This document shows, piece after piece, positions 25,201 through 36,667 of a stretch of 64,000 nucleotides of DNA. The first letter of the stretch is position 1. Each line of letters begins with the position of its first letter. The notes under the pieces are model-generated. The model did not search any database, had not been told where the DNA came from, and saw nothing but the letters and a program-made list of their open reading frames with translations. This stretch comes from Symsagittifera roscoffensis (taxonomy: Eukaryota; Xenacoelomorpha; Acoela; Convolutidae), in NCBI RefSeq assembly GCF_963678635.1, contig NC_087063.1, forward strand, positions 82,199,574 through 82,263,573, read 5' to 3'. The position numbers were made by a program, and so were the translations under genes.

Positions 25201-25650
25201 AATTTTCACTTTTGAAAAAGTAATTATTATTATAGAAATTATTAGAAGAGGAAAAATAACAAAACTAAGATTCGTTTATGTAAAAATGATAGTTTTGCAA
25301 TTCTTCTAAAAGAAAAAACGATATAGAAAAATCCATCAATCGAAAAAACTAGCTATGCTATTTTCCTACGATTTGTTTTTAAGGAAATGCATAAAATGTA
25401 TGACAATTGGTTAAAATTTTCCATTACTAGAGCGAATTTGTATGACTAGCGTTTTTTTGGACACATAAACAATCAGAGCTGAAAGTTATTGCTATATTAT
25501 ATCAGCAAAAATGAACAACTTAGTACAAGGGGCCCAATTTCTCTCAGTTTTTTTAAAGGTGCATTTCATTTTTTTTTTGAAATTTGTTATCATGCTTTTT
25601 CATCATTCTCTTACACTGTACACCGTTATTGCTAATAATATTCTTATTTA
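22230..25650. other. Large intron of the protease gene, with repeats
   Basis: About 3.4 kb lies between the GTAACT donor (25656) and the TTTTTTTAG acceptor (22219) on the minus strand. It contains a copy of the CTCGTAT..CAAGGCAAAGCACTGAATGTTCCGACTGCCC repeat head at about 22568-22612 and a foldback at 23985-24410. It has no other supported coding sequence. Confidence 0.6.
23985..24410. repeat. Foldback (inverted repeat) within the protease intron
   Basis: The left arm at about 23985-24112 (from GCCATTTGGCCAAAACGTTA to TTGGTTAATCTAAACACA) is the reverse complement, with mismatches, of the right arm at about 24283-24410. A loop of about 170 bp separates the arms. The open frame at 23868-24134 is simply the left arm. 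The structure suggests a palindromic miniature element; I could not place its ends or target duplication. Confidence 0.65.
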
Positions 25651-25656
25651 AGTTAC

Positions 25657-25943
25657 CTGGCCGTGCATCGAAGCAATATGAATTTTCCTTCAGCTTTACC
25701 TCTTGCAAGACATCAGGAAACACAGCAAAACCTTTATTATGTTTTTCTACAATTGTCTCCCAATTCGTCCAACTTTCGTTCAAGCCCATCCCTATAGCAG
25801 CCAGTTTATAATGTCTGGGATTTCGATCACCACAGAGAGGCAGAACATCTTTCTCTGATGCAGGAGATTCAAGCTTCACTAGAGCAATATCGTCTCCCAT
25901 TGGTTCTACATCACGTCCATTTGCAGCCATTTCCATTTTATAC
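25657..25943 (-). CDS. S1 serine protease, middle exon with the catalytic aspartate
   Basis: The exon begins after the acceptor TTGTTTCAG (25945-25944) with G|TAT AAA ATG, and ends at CCAG|GTAACT (25657/25656). It contains DDIALVKLESP, the conserved block around the catalytic Asp102, then the CGD segment, an AIGMG turn (GWG in most relatives) and DVLQEVKLKENSYC, which leads to the disulfide before the serine loop. It starts needing two bases from the previous exon and ends in phase 1, matching the last exon. Because the first exon ends in phase 1, at least one further exon (normally about 30-40 residues between His57 and Asp102) should lie between 25.95 and 28.59 kb. I could not find it. Confidence 0.9.
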
Positions 25944-25959
25944 CTGAAACAAGCTTCTG

Positions 25960-28590
25960 ATTCATCAACATGTTGCTACTTGATTGACGCTACTTGATTG
26001 AAAAAATTGTGCTTCTACATCTGGTGTATCCCAAAATAGAGTCCAGAATCCCGCCCATGAACTGTTGAATCATCTTTTTTTTGTTCACAAGGCAGGCAAC
26101 TTTTATCACTAATAGGTCTGGAAAAAGCGCATCAGGGACATTTTAATCAAGTCATAACCTGCCCGATTTTAAATCACCTGATGATTTTCGAATTATTCTA
26201 GAAATATTGTTGATATTTTACTGGAAAAAAGTTGGAGCTGAAGTGTAGGGTTGTCATTTGAAGACCGATTTCAATTTTTGCCACAACGATTGTCATTTTC
26301 AGAAAAAAATCGACTATTTCAAATATTCAGATTAATTTGGAGATTAAATCAAACGCTGAAAGTTTAAACTATTTAAGCTGTATGGTTACTTTTCTTGATT
26401 GGTTGAACAAAACACAGCCCACTGCTGTTTACCCCTCAATCTTCAAAATGAGGATTTTTTTTAAAAAGAAGAACAAAAAACTTAACTAAGTTTCTTAAGA
26501 TCTTATCATTGTTCCGAAAGTGAAAATAAGCACTGAAAGTAGGCAGGAAATTCGTCTTCAGGTTGGTTATAGATTTTTTTCAAATGTTTTTTAAAAATTT
26601 TTCTACGCAAAATCAGCTATCACAAAAAATTATTGGAAAGGGTCGAGTGATTCAGGGTAGTAATAAACAGTTTGAATGTTTTTGATTGCTTGTTTATTTT
26701 TGAGGAATAAAGCGAGTGAGTAAGTTTATTATAATAAGCTTATCATTCAAGTTAGACTGTTAATAATAGTTTTACTTAGGACACTTTTTCAGGTATTTTC
26801 AGGCCCCTTATTCGTTTTCGAGGAAATTTCTTTGAATGTTCCTTAGTCGGTCTCCTTTTTTTTCGAACAAGATAAAAACACCACAAAAAGCTCTCCAATA
26901 AAATGTGTTCAAACTTTCTTTTTATTGTGAAAAAAAAATGTTTTTTTTTATTTATTAAGTAGCGGAGCTTTCGGTGCTTCTTGCACATCAACTGGCTGCT
27001 CGTGCGTTCTGATTAACTTTTCTCGGTTCATTTGGTCGAATTGTTTCAATGGAGTTTGAGTGAACCCTATTGAGCCCTTAAAACCTATTGAACCCTTAAA
27101 ATCTATTTTATTGCCCCTATGAACAGCTGAAGTAGGTTGTCAGTAAATTTCACTTAGTAAGTCATGATTCAAAATAAGTTGTTTAACTTCAAATTTTTTG
27201 GTTGTTCCTAAGTAAATTTCAAAGAACGCATTATTCCAGATCTAGAAAAAGAATGCAAGTCGCATCATTTTTCGACGTATTTGTCAAACTAAGCTCAAAA
27301 TCAATTTATTATAACATCTACTAATTTTAGAAACACGAATTACTGGAGTTTCATGATTAAAAACCAATTCTACTGAGATTTCATTGCCAGTCTCTAGATA
27401 AATTTTTAAATGAATTTAATTGATTAAAATGAATTTTTAACTTGCTTTTCGTCAAATAAATAAAATCCATTTTATTTGATCATAATTAAATACATTGGGT
27501 TATGATCAATTTGATAATCTAGGATACGTGGGGGCATGTTTGAAAACATTGGGTAGGTTTAGATTTCAAACAGTTTGTGAAAAATGCTGAAAATGTTGCA
27601 AAAATGATTAAAAAAGAACTTTTTGAAAAAGTGAACGAAAAATGATGCAAAAATGTTACAAAAATGAACAAATAAAATACGCAGAAAACGTTGCACAAAT
27701 GAACATTTTACTGAATTGTGGTTCTAAGGGAATAATCGATTATGATAACAATACAACCAATATCTTACCCTTGGTGAACAAACATAGAGCCGGAAATAAA
27801 TTGCAATTTCGGCCGTTTCTTGGTGAAGTCTCCAATCTCTGCTACCGCGCTATCTAAAAATTATTTCATTTACTTTTTCTAAATTTTTGTTTTCAGCTCC
27901 AACGAACAATCTCATGAAGAACACAATGAATGTATTTATATAATGTTTATAAAAAGTAGATAAATCAATTTATCGTGGTTGATTTTGGCTGAAATATGTT
28001 TGTTTTCTATGAAAAATTAATTAACGTTATAATAATCAGGTTTAAAAGCAGTAGCGGATTTTTTTTTGGGGGGGGGGCGCCTTCTCTTCTTATGAATTTG
28101 ACCCCCTGGTCATCCAAAGGGTCCCCCTTTGGCACTATGTTCAGACCGACCACGAATCACTTTTGGCTGACCGACCACGAAAGTCTTCTAAATCTTCTAG
28201 CCAATATATAATAATTGCAATATTTTGGTCGAATGCAAAATTTTTCAATACATGCAATACTTTGGTCAAAACTTTAAACATGCTTTAAAACGATGTTTTT
28301 CTGCTGTTAAACTGTTCAACATGTTTTTCGACTCTTGGGGCGCAGAAAATTTGGTCAAAATACGGTTTTAAAATCGAAAAAACTTAGTGATTCCAAGAGC
28401 TCAAAAAATTCATTTAGTACATCTGAATAAAATTCGACAAATTTTTGATTTTTTTCTGAAAAACAGCCTCTTCAAGAAAAGTTGCAAATCCTCGGTCAAA
28501 ATATTTTGGATTCGAAATTTTTTCTATATAAAACAAAAAAAATGATAATTTCTTTGCTGAGTGAGTCGAAGAGTTGGATGAGTTTGAAAT
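25960..28590. other. Protease intron region with an unlocated exon and a repeat
   Basis: This stretch should contain the missing exon of the protease, but no minus-strand frame with family features stands out. It holds a hAT-like fragment at 28049-28210 and otherwise AT-rich DNA. A short plus-strand frame at 27642-27857 has no recognisable domain. Confidence 0.4.
28049..28210. mobile_element. hAT-like miniature element, left part only
   Basis: It starts CAGTAGCGGATTT, runs into a G homopolymer and CGCC, then TTGACCCCCTGGTCATCCAA and GGGTCCCCCTTTGG. This is the left half of the family described at 42388-42720. No right end is visible, so the copy is truncated. Confidence 0.65.
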
Positions 28591-28595
28591 CTAAC

Positions 28596-28815
28596 TTGCT
28601 GTGGCCAGACAATGAGCTGCAGTCAACACCCAATTGTCCTTGATAAGAGTCCCTCCACACGTGCTTGCTTCATCCATCATCAATTGCACGTAGAAAGGCC
28701 GTTTGGGGGCATCGTATCCGTTGATTATGCTTCTTTTCAGCTCGCCAGCAGACAAGAAACAATTAAAGCATGCAATTAAAATGCATAACTGCAAAAACTT
28801 TTCCAGAAAATTCAT
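28596..28815 (-). CDS. S1 serine protease, first exon with signal peptide and catalytic histidine
   Basis: The ATG at 28815-28813 is chosen because it directly precedes a good signal peptide (MNFLEKF, then the hydrophobic core LQLCILIACFNCF, then SAG); an in-frame extension upstream lacks an ATG. After a short propeptide comes KRSIINGYDAP, the activation site and mature N-terminus of the S1 family (usually R-IVGG). The mature part then runs through CGGTLI to VLTAAHC, which holds the catalytic His57. The exon ends at the donor AGCAA|GTTAGA. The product is expected to be a secreted zymogen. The residue right before IING is Ser, with Lys-Arg one position further back, so the activation cleavage is not the usual one. 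Confidence 0.9.
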
Positions 28816-29370
28816 TTTAGAGCAGATCTGACTTTTCACTGCTCTTAGTTTGTTTTGTGTTTTATTCGCCAAATTTTTACAATTTGACCAACAACTGCGT
28901 TATGAGAGGAAAAGTATGAAAATGCCGAAGCTTAATTTTTTAGTGAACAACACTTTATTCGAACAGTAAATTAACAGATGCAATTGACACATAACATCAA
29001 GTCCGATGTGCGACTAATTGGGATAAATCGCTTTGGAGAGCAGACAAAACATAATTCTGCCAACTGTCTTGACACATATGACCACTTGACACAAATGACC
29101 ACTGACACTGCTGAAGTTCTGAAAATTCAGAGAGACTTTTCTCCAGTTTGCAGGCGCATATATGGAAGGAGGAGCCTTGGTGACGTGGCTATCTATCTAC
29201 CTCTGACTCGCTCACTCCCTCGAAACGAAATCAAAATCGTCAATCATCAAACAGAAAAAATTCTACAAATTTGCTAATTTTCTTATAAAGTTTGGTCTAA
29301 TTCTAGATTAATTCAATTTCATTCAAAATGAGATCTTGATTCATGACTAAAACTTTCAATTAATTGTAAG
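28816..29370. other. Upstream region of the protease gene
   Basis: This lies 5' of the protease start on the minus strand. It is somewhat richer in G and C than its flanks and has a plus-strand open frame (28978-29277) without recognisable domains. A 17-bp direct repeat lies at about 29070-29106 (TGACACA.ATGACCACT words). No promoter element is clear. Confidence 0.35.
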
Positions 29371-29450
29371 GATGAAACTATTTATAGTTTCAGCCAGAGA
29401 AGAATAAACTAAACTTAGCAAACAGTTGCTCTTAGAATGATTGTATCGTG
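29371..29450 (+). mobile_element. LTR 5'-end fragment
   Basis: ATGAAACTATTTATAGTTTC followed by CAGAGAAGAATAAA and GCAAACAGTTGCTCTTA matches the start of the LTR at 30541 and the minus-strand LTR copy at 13700. Only about 80 bp remain. Confidence 0.55.
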
Positions 29451-29559
29451 TCCCGGATCCTAAGGGAGGGGGGTCCTCACGTAAAACAAAACTCTAGGAC
29501 AGTGGTCCTTAAATTTTTGGAGTACCCTCATCCTAGGATTTTGTAAACGAAAGAAATTT

Positions 29560-30240
29560 TCGATCTAAAAAGCAGAAAACTTCCTACTTATGATCTTGCT
29601 AAGCTTAGCCTAACAACAAGGGACACGATACATAACTTTTTCTATTTTCAATTTTTGGGGTCCGAATTATTGATTCTGGTTAATTATATGAATCATATTA
29701 ATTGTTATATTTGTTTCGGGCAAAACAGCTTTCGACCTATTTGAAACTTGTCAGCGAAAGTGGAATTGACTTTTAGGGTATATAAAAAAAATTTGCCGGC
29801 AATTTTGGCAGCGTAGCTCAACTGTTGGCTGCAGTAAACTACTTCCCCAATTTGTTCAATATTTATTGTGAAAAGGCAGTAAAATGAAATCACCCATAAA
29901 AAAGTTGGCGGCCGTTTAGGGGCAAGTTATAGCAAATGACAAATTTGTCACATTTTGAAATGAGAGAAATGGTATTAGAGGGAACTTGGTGTACTGATAA
30001 TTAACTTATATAATTTGGTAAGTTTTCAACCATACAAAAAAGTCAAAATTCCAAGTCGGGGAGGAACAGTATGATGTGTTTCTCCAGAGGGGAATTGAAG
30101 TTTCAGGGGAAAGGACGAGTGGAAAAAGGAAAAAGGGAAAGGAAAATGAAAAAAATGCACCGATTTTTGCAAAAACTTCGGTCAAAATTTTAATACAAAA
30201 GTGTTTTGGGGAGTTCAATTGTTTATTTTTCACTGGAAAC
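29560..30240. repeat. Dispersed repeat, inverted relative to 45700-46330
   Basis: Reverse-complementing this stretch gives the sequence at 45700-46330 in the same block order (CTTCCCCAATTT, GCAATTTTGGCAGCG, CAGCGAAAGTGGAATT, TCCAAGTCGGGGAGGAACAG). The two copies are about 16 kb apart and diverged. No frame is conserved between them, so this is probably a mobile-element fragment of unknown class. Confidence 0.75.
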
Positions 30241-30275
30241 TAGGCAAGTCTAAAAGTATCTGCTAGGTAACTTTT

Positions 30276-30420
30276 ACATACATACATACATACAAACATA
30301 CATACATACATACATACATACACACATACATACATACATACATACATACATACATACATACATACATACATACATGCATACAAAAATACATATATACATA
30401 CATACAAACAAACATTCATA
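30276..30420. repeat. TACA/CATA microsatellite
   Basis: About 145 bp of a nearly uninterrupted CATA tetranucleotide repeat with a few CAAA and CACA interruptions. Confidence 0.97.
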
Positions 30421-30540
30421 CTGGAATCAGATCTAAACTAGTATTTATCATTGGTTATTATTGTGATATTTTATCTCTATAGAACATTAAAAATTAACCA
30501 ATGATAATCCATCAAACTAACAACCCACTTATTTATAAAA

Positions 30541-31168
30541 TGTTGAAACTACTTGTAGTTTCAACACCAGAGCAATTTGAATTAAACTTAGAATACAGGT
30601 TTTTTTCTTATTCTGGAACTAACTCGCGCAAACCGGTGTACACTAGATCCCTTGAGACTAGGAGATATAAGATTAAGATTAAGATTGGTATAAGACTAAG
30701 AAGTTGCACGAATCTATCCGGCCGAAAATAAGATAGCGTGACGAGCAGACGGTGTACCTTATCTGAAATTACTCTATGAGTATAGTATTCTATACATAAC
30801 TCATCTGGTGCGACCAAAAGTCTCGAACAGACCTTAACTAACCTAGAATTAGAGAAAAAAAAATTAGTTTACAATTAGACAATTACAACATTTAAAAAAA
30901 ATGTTAAATGAAAAAAACTTAGTAGATATGTCTCTACGCCTCAATAGATCAGATCAAAAATTCCCAACAATACGAGAACTACCCAGTATTGGAAGAAGAC
31001 GTCGAGCAAGAGACGACATACGACTAGGAAGAAATCTACCAGTTGATTTCATGATAGTACGACAAAAACGAGATCCAATTTTTGTATTTAGGATACTACC
31101 AGCAGTAAATTTAAATTTTCATTTACTGACATAAAAATTTTTGAAGAATCATCTTCAACAACTTTTCA
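30541..31168 (+). repeat. 5' long terminal repeat
   Basis: It begins TGTTGAAAC and ends TTTTCA, giving the canonical TG...CA ends, and the base after CA starts TGGCGCC. Partial relatives lie at 13445-13700 and 29371-29450. Without a 3' LTR the boundaries cannot be checked by comparison. An alternative 3' end at 30890 (AATTACAACA) is possible. Confidence 0.65.
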
Positions 31169-31186
31169 TGGCGCCAAACCTTATAA
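31169..31186 (+). promoter_or_regulatory. Candidate primer-binding site
   Basis: TGGCGCCAAACC lies immediately after the LTR. TGGCGCC is the reverse complement of the 3' end of lysine tRNAs, a common primer for retroelements; beyond the first seven bases the match is not strong. Confidence 0.5.
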
Positions 31187-32140
31187 TTGTACAAAAATGA
31201 CTGATAAAAACACCACTTGATGATTTCTTAAATCAGCTATAAATTAAATACATCTTGAAAAAAACTTATTAAAAAATTATTTAGTATAAATCATAAATTG
31301 TTAGTATATACAAACCATCTCCTCATCCCAGCTTCATTACCTAAAACATAACTGCGAATTTCAAAAACTAACAATCGTCAAAACTAAAACTTAACCTTAA
31401 CTATCTAAGTTTACCCTATCAAGGCTTATCCTTGCTTTCACTTTAAATTGACTTCATTTAAATAACAGATCAACAAGGCTTTCCTTGGATCTTTAAATTA
31501 AACTATATCTAAATTTTTAAATTTCTAAATATCTAAATCTCTGATCATCAAGGCTTATCAAATAGAACGATTTTGTTCTCCCCCTCCCAATGTAATAAGT
31601 GTTTAACGACCTCAAACGTCGATTCACTACCCAACCCTTATTAAAGACCCAGAATTAACAAAATTTTTCAAAAAACTAACCATTTTACTTAAATAAACAG
31701 CGAAGAACTTCGGTTACTCATCCTTCACTTGTTCCCCCTGCTCTTAGATGACCCATGCTAAAACACTTAAATTTAGTAGTGATAAAATAGTATCTAACGA
31801 ACTACTTGCGTTCTAATTATACCTGAACCTTCCGATCGATTTACTATTCTCCAACCCTTGATCACAAATCACAGCCCCTAAGTAAGATTAGATAGGTCTA
31901 TATTAGCTTTAAAAAAGTCACGAGAAATTACAAATCAATCTCAGGAATCGATATACGCTTTTCTCTCTAACCCAAATATACGACCCAAATTAAGCTAACC
32001 ACAAATAATTGTAAGAACTAACAGTTTAAGGCATTAGAGTCACTAATCCAGTTTTTGCACCCATCATCCAAGACCTTATGTCTAGAGACAATTTAGGAAA
32101 CAAAAAACAATCATAATACACAATTGTTTAATTAACGACG
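31187..32140 (+). other. Retrotransposon 5' leader
   Basis: Non-coding AT- and C-rich leader between the primer site and the first gag-like frame. It contains repeated AAGGCTTATCC and AAGGCTTTCC words near 31420-31560. No function can be assigned. Confidence 0.4.
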
Positions 32141-33370
32141 ACAAATACGGCCTCGTAATAACACCACACAGACAATCAGTAGGATACATAAGAACAAAAA
32201 GACAAACACTAAGAAAAAAAATAATTAACAATCAAAAACAAATTATTAGAAAAAGATTTTGAAAACAAAGAATAGCAGTCTCAGAATCAGAAACAAGCGC
32301 AATACAAGAACTTCACAATTTAGAAGACTCAATAAAGAAAAACCAACAAATTGACGGTCAATTATGTTTTACTGATTCAGAAACCACGTCACCAGCATCA
32401 ATAAAACTTAAACGTAGAATAAAAAATTGCTACACAAACAAACCAATACGTTTGTACAATTGGAATCAACCATTAAGACACCTTGAAAATTACACATTAA
32501 CAGTAATACAACACAAAAATGATTCGAAATTTAGATAACCCAGAAAATTCAGTACTTCCATTTTTAATATCTCCCTTAACTGAAGCTCGAGGACAGGCAC
32601 AATTTTGTCAAAATTTAAAAGCAAACTTATTCGAAAAAGGACTTATTCGTAAAAATCAAAAGACATCTTCTTGATCACTATCTCAAAGGTATATGTAGCC
32701 TCACATCACAATATGGAATCTACACAATAGAAATCAGATCAATAGATGCATTTCATGACAGATATCTTATTCAAACTGATGATGTAGATATTGAACTTTC
32801 AAAATTTTTTACACAAAACATCAAAAGCATGCAACACCAAAACTCACAAAGAGCAAACTCGATTTTCATAAATGATGTATTCTCACTTATCTATAGCTAT
32901 TTATCTATATTAGAATTGAATGAACCTCAAGGCGATCCACCAACTCAAACATCTCGACATACAATTGTAAGTCAGGAAATAGATTTATATTCAAAATTTT
33001 TAAATGCAACCCGAGCAGATCAAAAATTGGAATAACACAACATGTTAAACACGATTTACAAAAAACCTTAGCTTGGTTTATAATCGATTATTTCAGTCAC
33101 AATATTGATCTTATTGAACAAGCAAGAAAAAAAATTAGACCACAAAATACAGATGACGAAACTGTACTAGCAGAACAATCAGATTATGTTTGGGACCCTG
33201 AATGGTCTCATGAATCGTTTTTTAATATACCAACAGATATATCAAGTCGAGCAATTAGCACTATCTCTATTGATAAAGATTATGTTAGAGTATATTTTTC
33301 ATTGTTTCAACCCGAACAATGGAACAAAACAAACTCATGGGCAAACCATTTAAGCAAGACTTCCACATAA
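32140..33370 (+). pseudogene. gag-like region of the gypsy element, broken
   Basis: Plus-strand pieces in several frames are protein-like, including a basic stretch (GYIRTKRQTLRKK), SETSAIQELHNLEDSIKKN, a frame at 32829-33035, and SHESFFNIPTDISS near 33210-33250. They lie between the leader and the pol domains, the place of gag. I did not find a CCHC zinc knuckle. Stops and frameshifts are frequent. Confidence 0.5.
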
Positions 33371-33629
33371 CTGCTATAAACATAATATCAATGGAAAACC
33401 ACCTCTTACTAAATATATATCAACGATAAATATTCTAAATAGCAGAATTCATATAAAAGATAAATACACAAGAATGAAAAACACAGCTCTGACATTTTTT
33501 CAAAGAATGAACAAACAACCACCATTTTCACTAAAGTTTACCCCATATACAATCAGGAACGGAAACACCTGAAACCATTATAAGGAAATGTCTATAACTT
33601 CTCAATCAAACATGTTCACCAAAGTGATA

Positions 33630-34360
33630 AAGAACAGAACAAACAAAATCTTTTCATGTCTGACCTTGAATTCAGACCGGTTCATAAATTTTTCCGAGGA
33701 ACAATTTGATCTATCAAACACATAAAAGACTCAAACTCCGATATGCTTTTTTTACACATATATGACAATTCTCCATATAAAATAACCCTAGCTCTAGGAC
33801 TCTTAGGTTTTTGTGAAACTAACGCAGCAATTTAACCCAAAAAAGAAATAGCGTATAGAGTAAATAATTTCTTACAACTGTTAGATATATGTCAATCACC
33901 AATTCTTGACAAAGAATTGTCAATTAACGAAATTTTAAGCAAGAAAAATGGAACCACATTTTTTTCGCAAAGACACCTTACTTTAAACCAACATTCCAGC
34001 TATCAAAATACACGGAAGAACAACAAAAACTCTTAACAATGTTCAATTTCCGACACTCTCAGAAGATAAGACAAAAAGAATTCGAACAATTGGCTGACTT
34101 ATTATTGAAATACCCAAAAGTTTACGCATTATCTAAATTTGATGTTGGAAAAATAAATTCAAGATTACAATTACCTCTAAAACTTTATGCTCTTTTCAAA
34201 AACAACGAGCAAGTAAAGTCCCAATTCATTTACAAGACAAAGTCAACCAATTACTTGAAATTCTAGAACAAGTTGAAATCATCTCTCCAGTAAATAAAGA
34301 AGAACAGCCAAAAGGTAACACATTCATAAACCCCGTTATCATTTTTCGCAAAAAGAGAAT
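33630..34360 (+). pseudogene. Protease-to-reverse-transcriptase linker region of pol, broken
   Basis: Readable pieces include SDLEFRPVHKFFRG, LFLHIYDNSPYKITLALG followed by LLGFCETNA, and, from 34039, a 75-codon frame ending before the reverse transcriptase core. The position fits the protease and the N-terminal part of reverse transcriptase. No clear DTG/DSG protease motif was seen, so the protease itself may be lost or too diverged. Confidence 0.45.
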
Positions 34361-34365
34361 CATTA

Positions 34366-34920
34366 AAACTCGTTCTAGATGCTAGATATTTCAATTCATT
34401 CTTTGATGAATCTAAATTTAATTGGCCTATTGAACCAATTCAAGTAGTTCTCACAAAAAGAAACGGTAAATGTTTCACAACAGCAGATATGAATAGTGCA
34501 TATAATTAAATGCCGTTAGACGAACAATCCAGACGATTAACACAATTCGTTATTAGAAATCAACAATACGAATTCAACAGATTATTCTATGGAAGTTCTA
34601 TAGGACCAGCAGCATTTTCAGCATTTATACTAAGACCACAAATGTTCAAAAAAAATGCAATCACTTATTTAGACGATGTTTTTATGCAATCACAAACAAA
34701 AGACGAAATGTTCCTTGTCCAAAAAAAATTACCATCAAATTTTATTACAAGAAAACATGTAAGCAGCTCCAGATAAATCAGTCTGTTTTCTAACACGAGT
34801 AAAATTCCTTGGACATATTATAGAAAGAAACCTTATAACTCCATTCAAATCTTGCATAGAGGAAATCCAAAAACTCCAACCACCTTCAAATAAGAAGAAA
34901 ATACAAGAATTTTTAAGTAA
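34366..34920 (+). pseudogene. Reverse transcriptase domain of the gypsy element, broken
   Basis: The palm motifs are readable: KLVLDAR, then TTADMNSAY with the first catalytic Asp, then FNRLFYG, and YLDDVF with the YxDD pair, followed by VKFLGHII. This is RNA-dependent DNA synthesis machinery that would have copied the element. A TAA at 34507-34509 interrupts the frame within the first catalytic block, and further shifts follow near 34750 and 34930, so no enzyme can be made from this copy. Confidence 0.88.
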
Positions 34921-34984
34921 ATACGTATATTAAATACAGCTAAACTTAAGACCATTTTATAACATCCTTAGACAGCAGAATAAT

Positions 34985-35460
34985 TTTGAATGGACAACAA
35001 AACATCAGAAACGATTTGATGAGATAAAAACTCTTCTCACAGAACATTTATTAAACACTATTCCAGATCCCGATCAACCAGTTTATGCCATGTGCGACGC
35101 TTCAAATTTTGGCATTGGCCCAGTATTACTACAATCTCACAAAGGAACTAATAAAATGAACCTCATTTCCGCAAACTCTAGGCTATTCACACAAGCTGAA
35201 CTTAGAATCTCCACTCTTATGAAAGAACGTACAGCCATAATATATACACTTACAGAATATGGATTTTTAATACTTGGATCTAAACACCCAACTGTTTTAT
35301 TTACAGACCATAAACCAATTATTTTTCTTTTTACACAAAAATCAAACCCAAACCATAGAGCTTACAGATTTCAACTAATTATAATTAATTTTCCAACCTT
35401 ACATGTAGTTTGAACAGCAGGAAAAAACCTCACACTACCCGATACTCTCAGTAGAAATAC
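34985..35460 (+). pseudogene. RNase H domain of the gypsy element, broken
   Basis: The sequence FEWTTKHQKRFDEIK leads into YAMCDASNFGIG, KERTAIIYTL, LFTDHKPI and LPDTLSRN, the usual series of RNase H motifs in Ty3/gypsy pol, including acidic active-site residues in CDAS, KER and TDH. The open part is 35090-35413, and a TGA at 35411-35413 breaks it before DTLSRN. Confidence 0.88.
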
Positions 35461-36149
35461 ACCACCTGAATGGTTAACAAGAAAAACAACAGTTGAATTA
35501 CCACAAAAAAAGAAAAATTTTCCTCGCAAAAGATGAAACCTCACCAAGATAAAAATGTAAATAAGCAGTAAAAACTGACGTAGACCAATCACAAAAAAAT
35601 AATCTACAACATTTTCCACTATATCTAGATTGTCAAAACAATCATTACGAAGTAGATTTACTAGGAAAATCTACATTCAAACTTATACCATACTCTTCAT
35701 GGATAAAAAACAACACACAACAAAAACCAGTCACACAAAACTTTTATAAAAAAATCTATTCCTACTATAGAAAAAAAAATCTCACTGATAAAATAAATTT
35801 ATCAAGCCCACCAAATAATGATTCAAAATATACAATCAACCATGTTTTCAACCTTCATGACCCACTAGATACAATACCTCTATCAAAAATAGAAATTGAA
35901 AACGTTTTTCTTCCCATAACAAGAAAAAAATAACACTCGAGTTGTTACAAAAAATCAAAACCCTGACCCAGCCATTAGACAATTAAAATCTTGGCACGAA
36001 TATAAAACCAAGCCAATTAGAGACGATACCACCATTCTAGGAAACGAAACCCTTCTTAGATAATTCAGAAAATTTAAAAACACCTCTATCAACGAAAACA
36101 CAGATATTCTAGATTACCAAACATCCGATGACAAAGTACCCTGCCCACC

Positions 36150-36667
36150 TTCAAGTATGATGCTTATAGTTTTTCATACCATACTAAAGGACACTAAGGA
36201 GCAGAAAAAACATACTCAAATTTATACAAAAATTTCTATTTCCCAAATACCCAATTTGGATAAAATTATTATTCATCGATTGTATAACATGTCAATTAAG
36301 CAAACCATACCCAAACCAAAAACAAATTGCAGAAAAACAAGATTTTAAAGGACAAAGTCTATATTTCAATCACAGAATTTCCTCCGATACAAAAGGACCG
36401 ATATCAACATCCTCAGAAGGAAACTCATGTATAATGGTCATAGTAGATGCATTCACACACTACGTAGCACTTAACCCAGTACCTCATTGTAATGCTTATC
36501 ATGCATATACAACACCTTATGAACACTGGATAGCAAATTTCAGTTTACCCGGAATCCTTGTCACAGATAACGGCACTGAATTTATAAATAACGACATCAT
36601 TACACTATGCCACTTATATAACATTAAACCACGTACATCTCACGCACCTTGGACTCATGGAAAAAAT
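36150..36667 (+). pseudogene. Integrase domain, cut off before its last catalytic residue
   Basis: A frame-shifted zinc-binding region (with the cysteine pair CITCQ near 36290) is followed by the catalytic core at 36434-36667: MVIVDAFTHY with the first Asp, ILVTDNGTEF with the second Asp, and KPRTSHAPW. The third acidic residue of the D,D-E triad normally follows a few residues later. Here the retroelement sequence ends and hAT-like sequence begins, so the glutamate and C-terminal domain are absent. Confidence 0.88.

Larger units (their letters stand above)
30541..36667 (+). mobile_element. Ty3/gypsy LTR retrotransposon, decayed, 3' end missing
   Basis: An LTR at 30541-31168 is followed directly by a candidate primer-binding site. 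After an untranslated leader, the A-rich plus strand carries gag-like, reverse transcriptase, RNase H and integrase coding sequence in the Ty3/gypsy order (integrase after RNase H). The frames are interrupted by many stops and shifts, so the copy is dead. The element is lost at about 36668, where a hAT-like fragment begins; no 3' LTR is present beyond it. The order of domains rules out the Ty1/copia group. Confidence 0.88.

Noticed and set aside
28978-29277. 99-codon plus-strand open frame beside the protease
   Set aside because: It has no domain, no signal peptide and no splice support. It includes a short direct repeat, so I list it only as part of the upstream region.
35371-35619. 82-codon minus-strand open frame
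   Set aside because: It is antisense to the RNase H and linker region of the retrotransposon.
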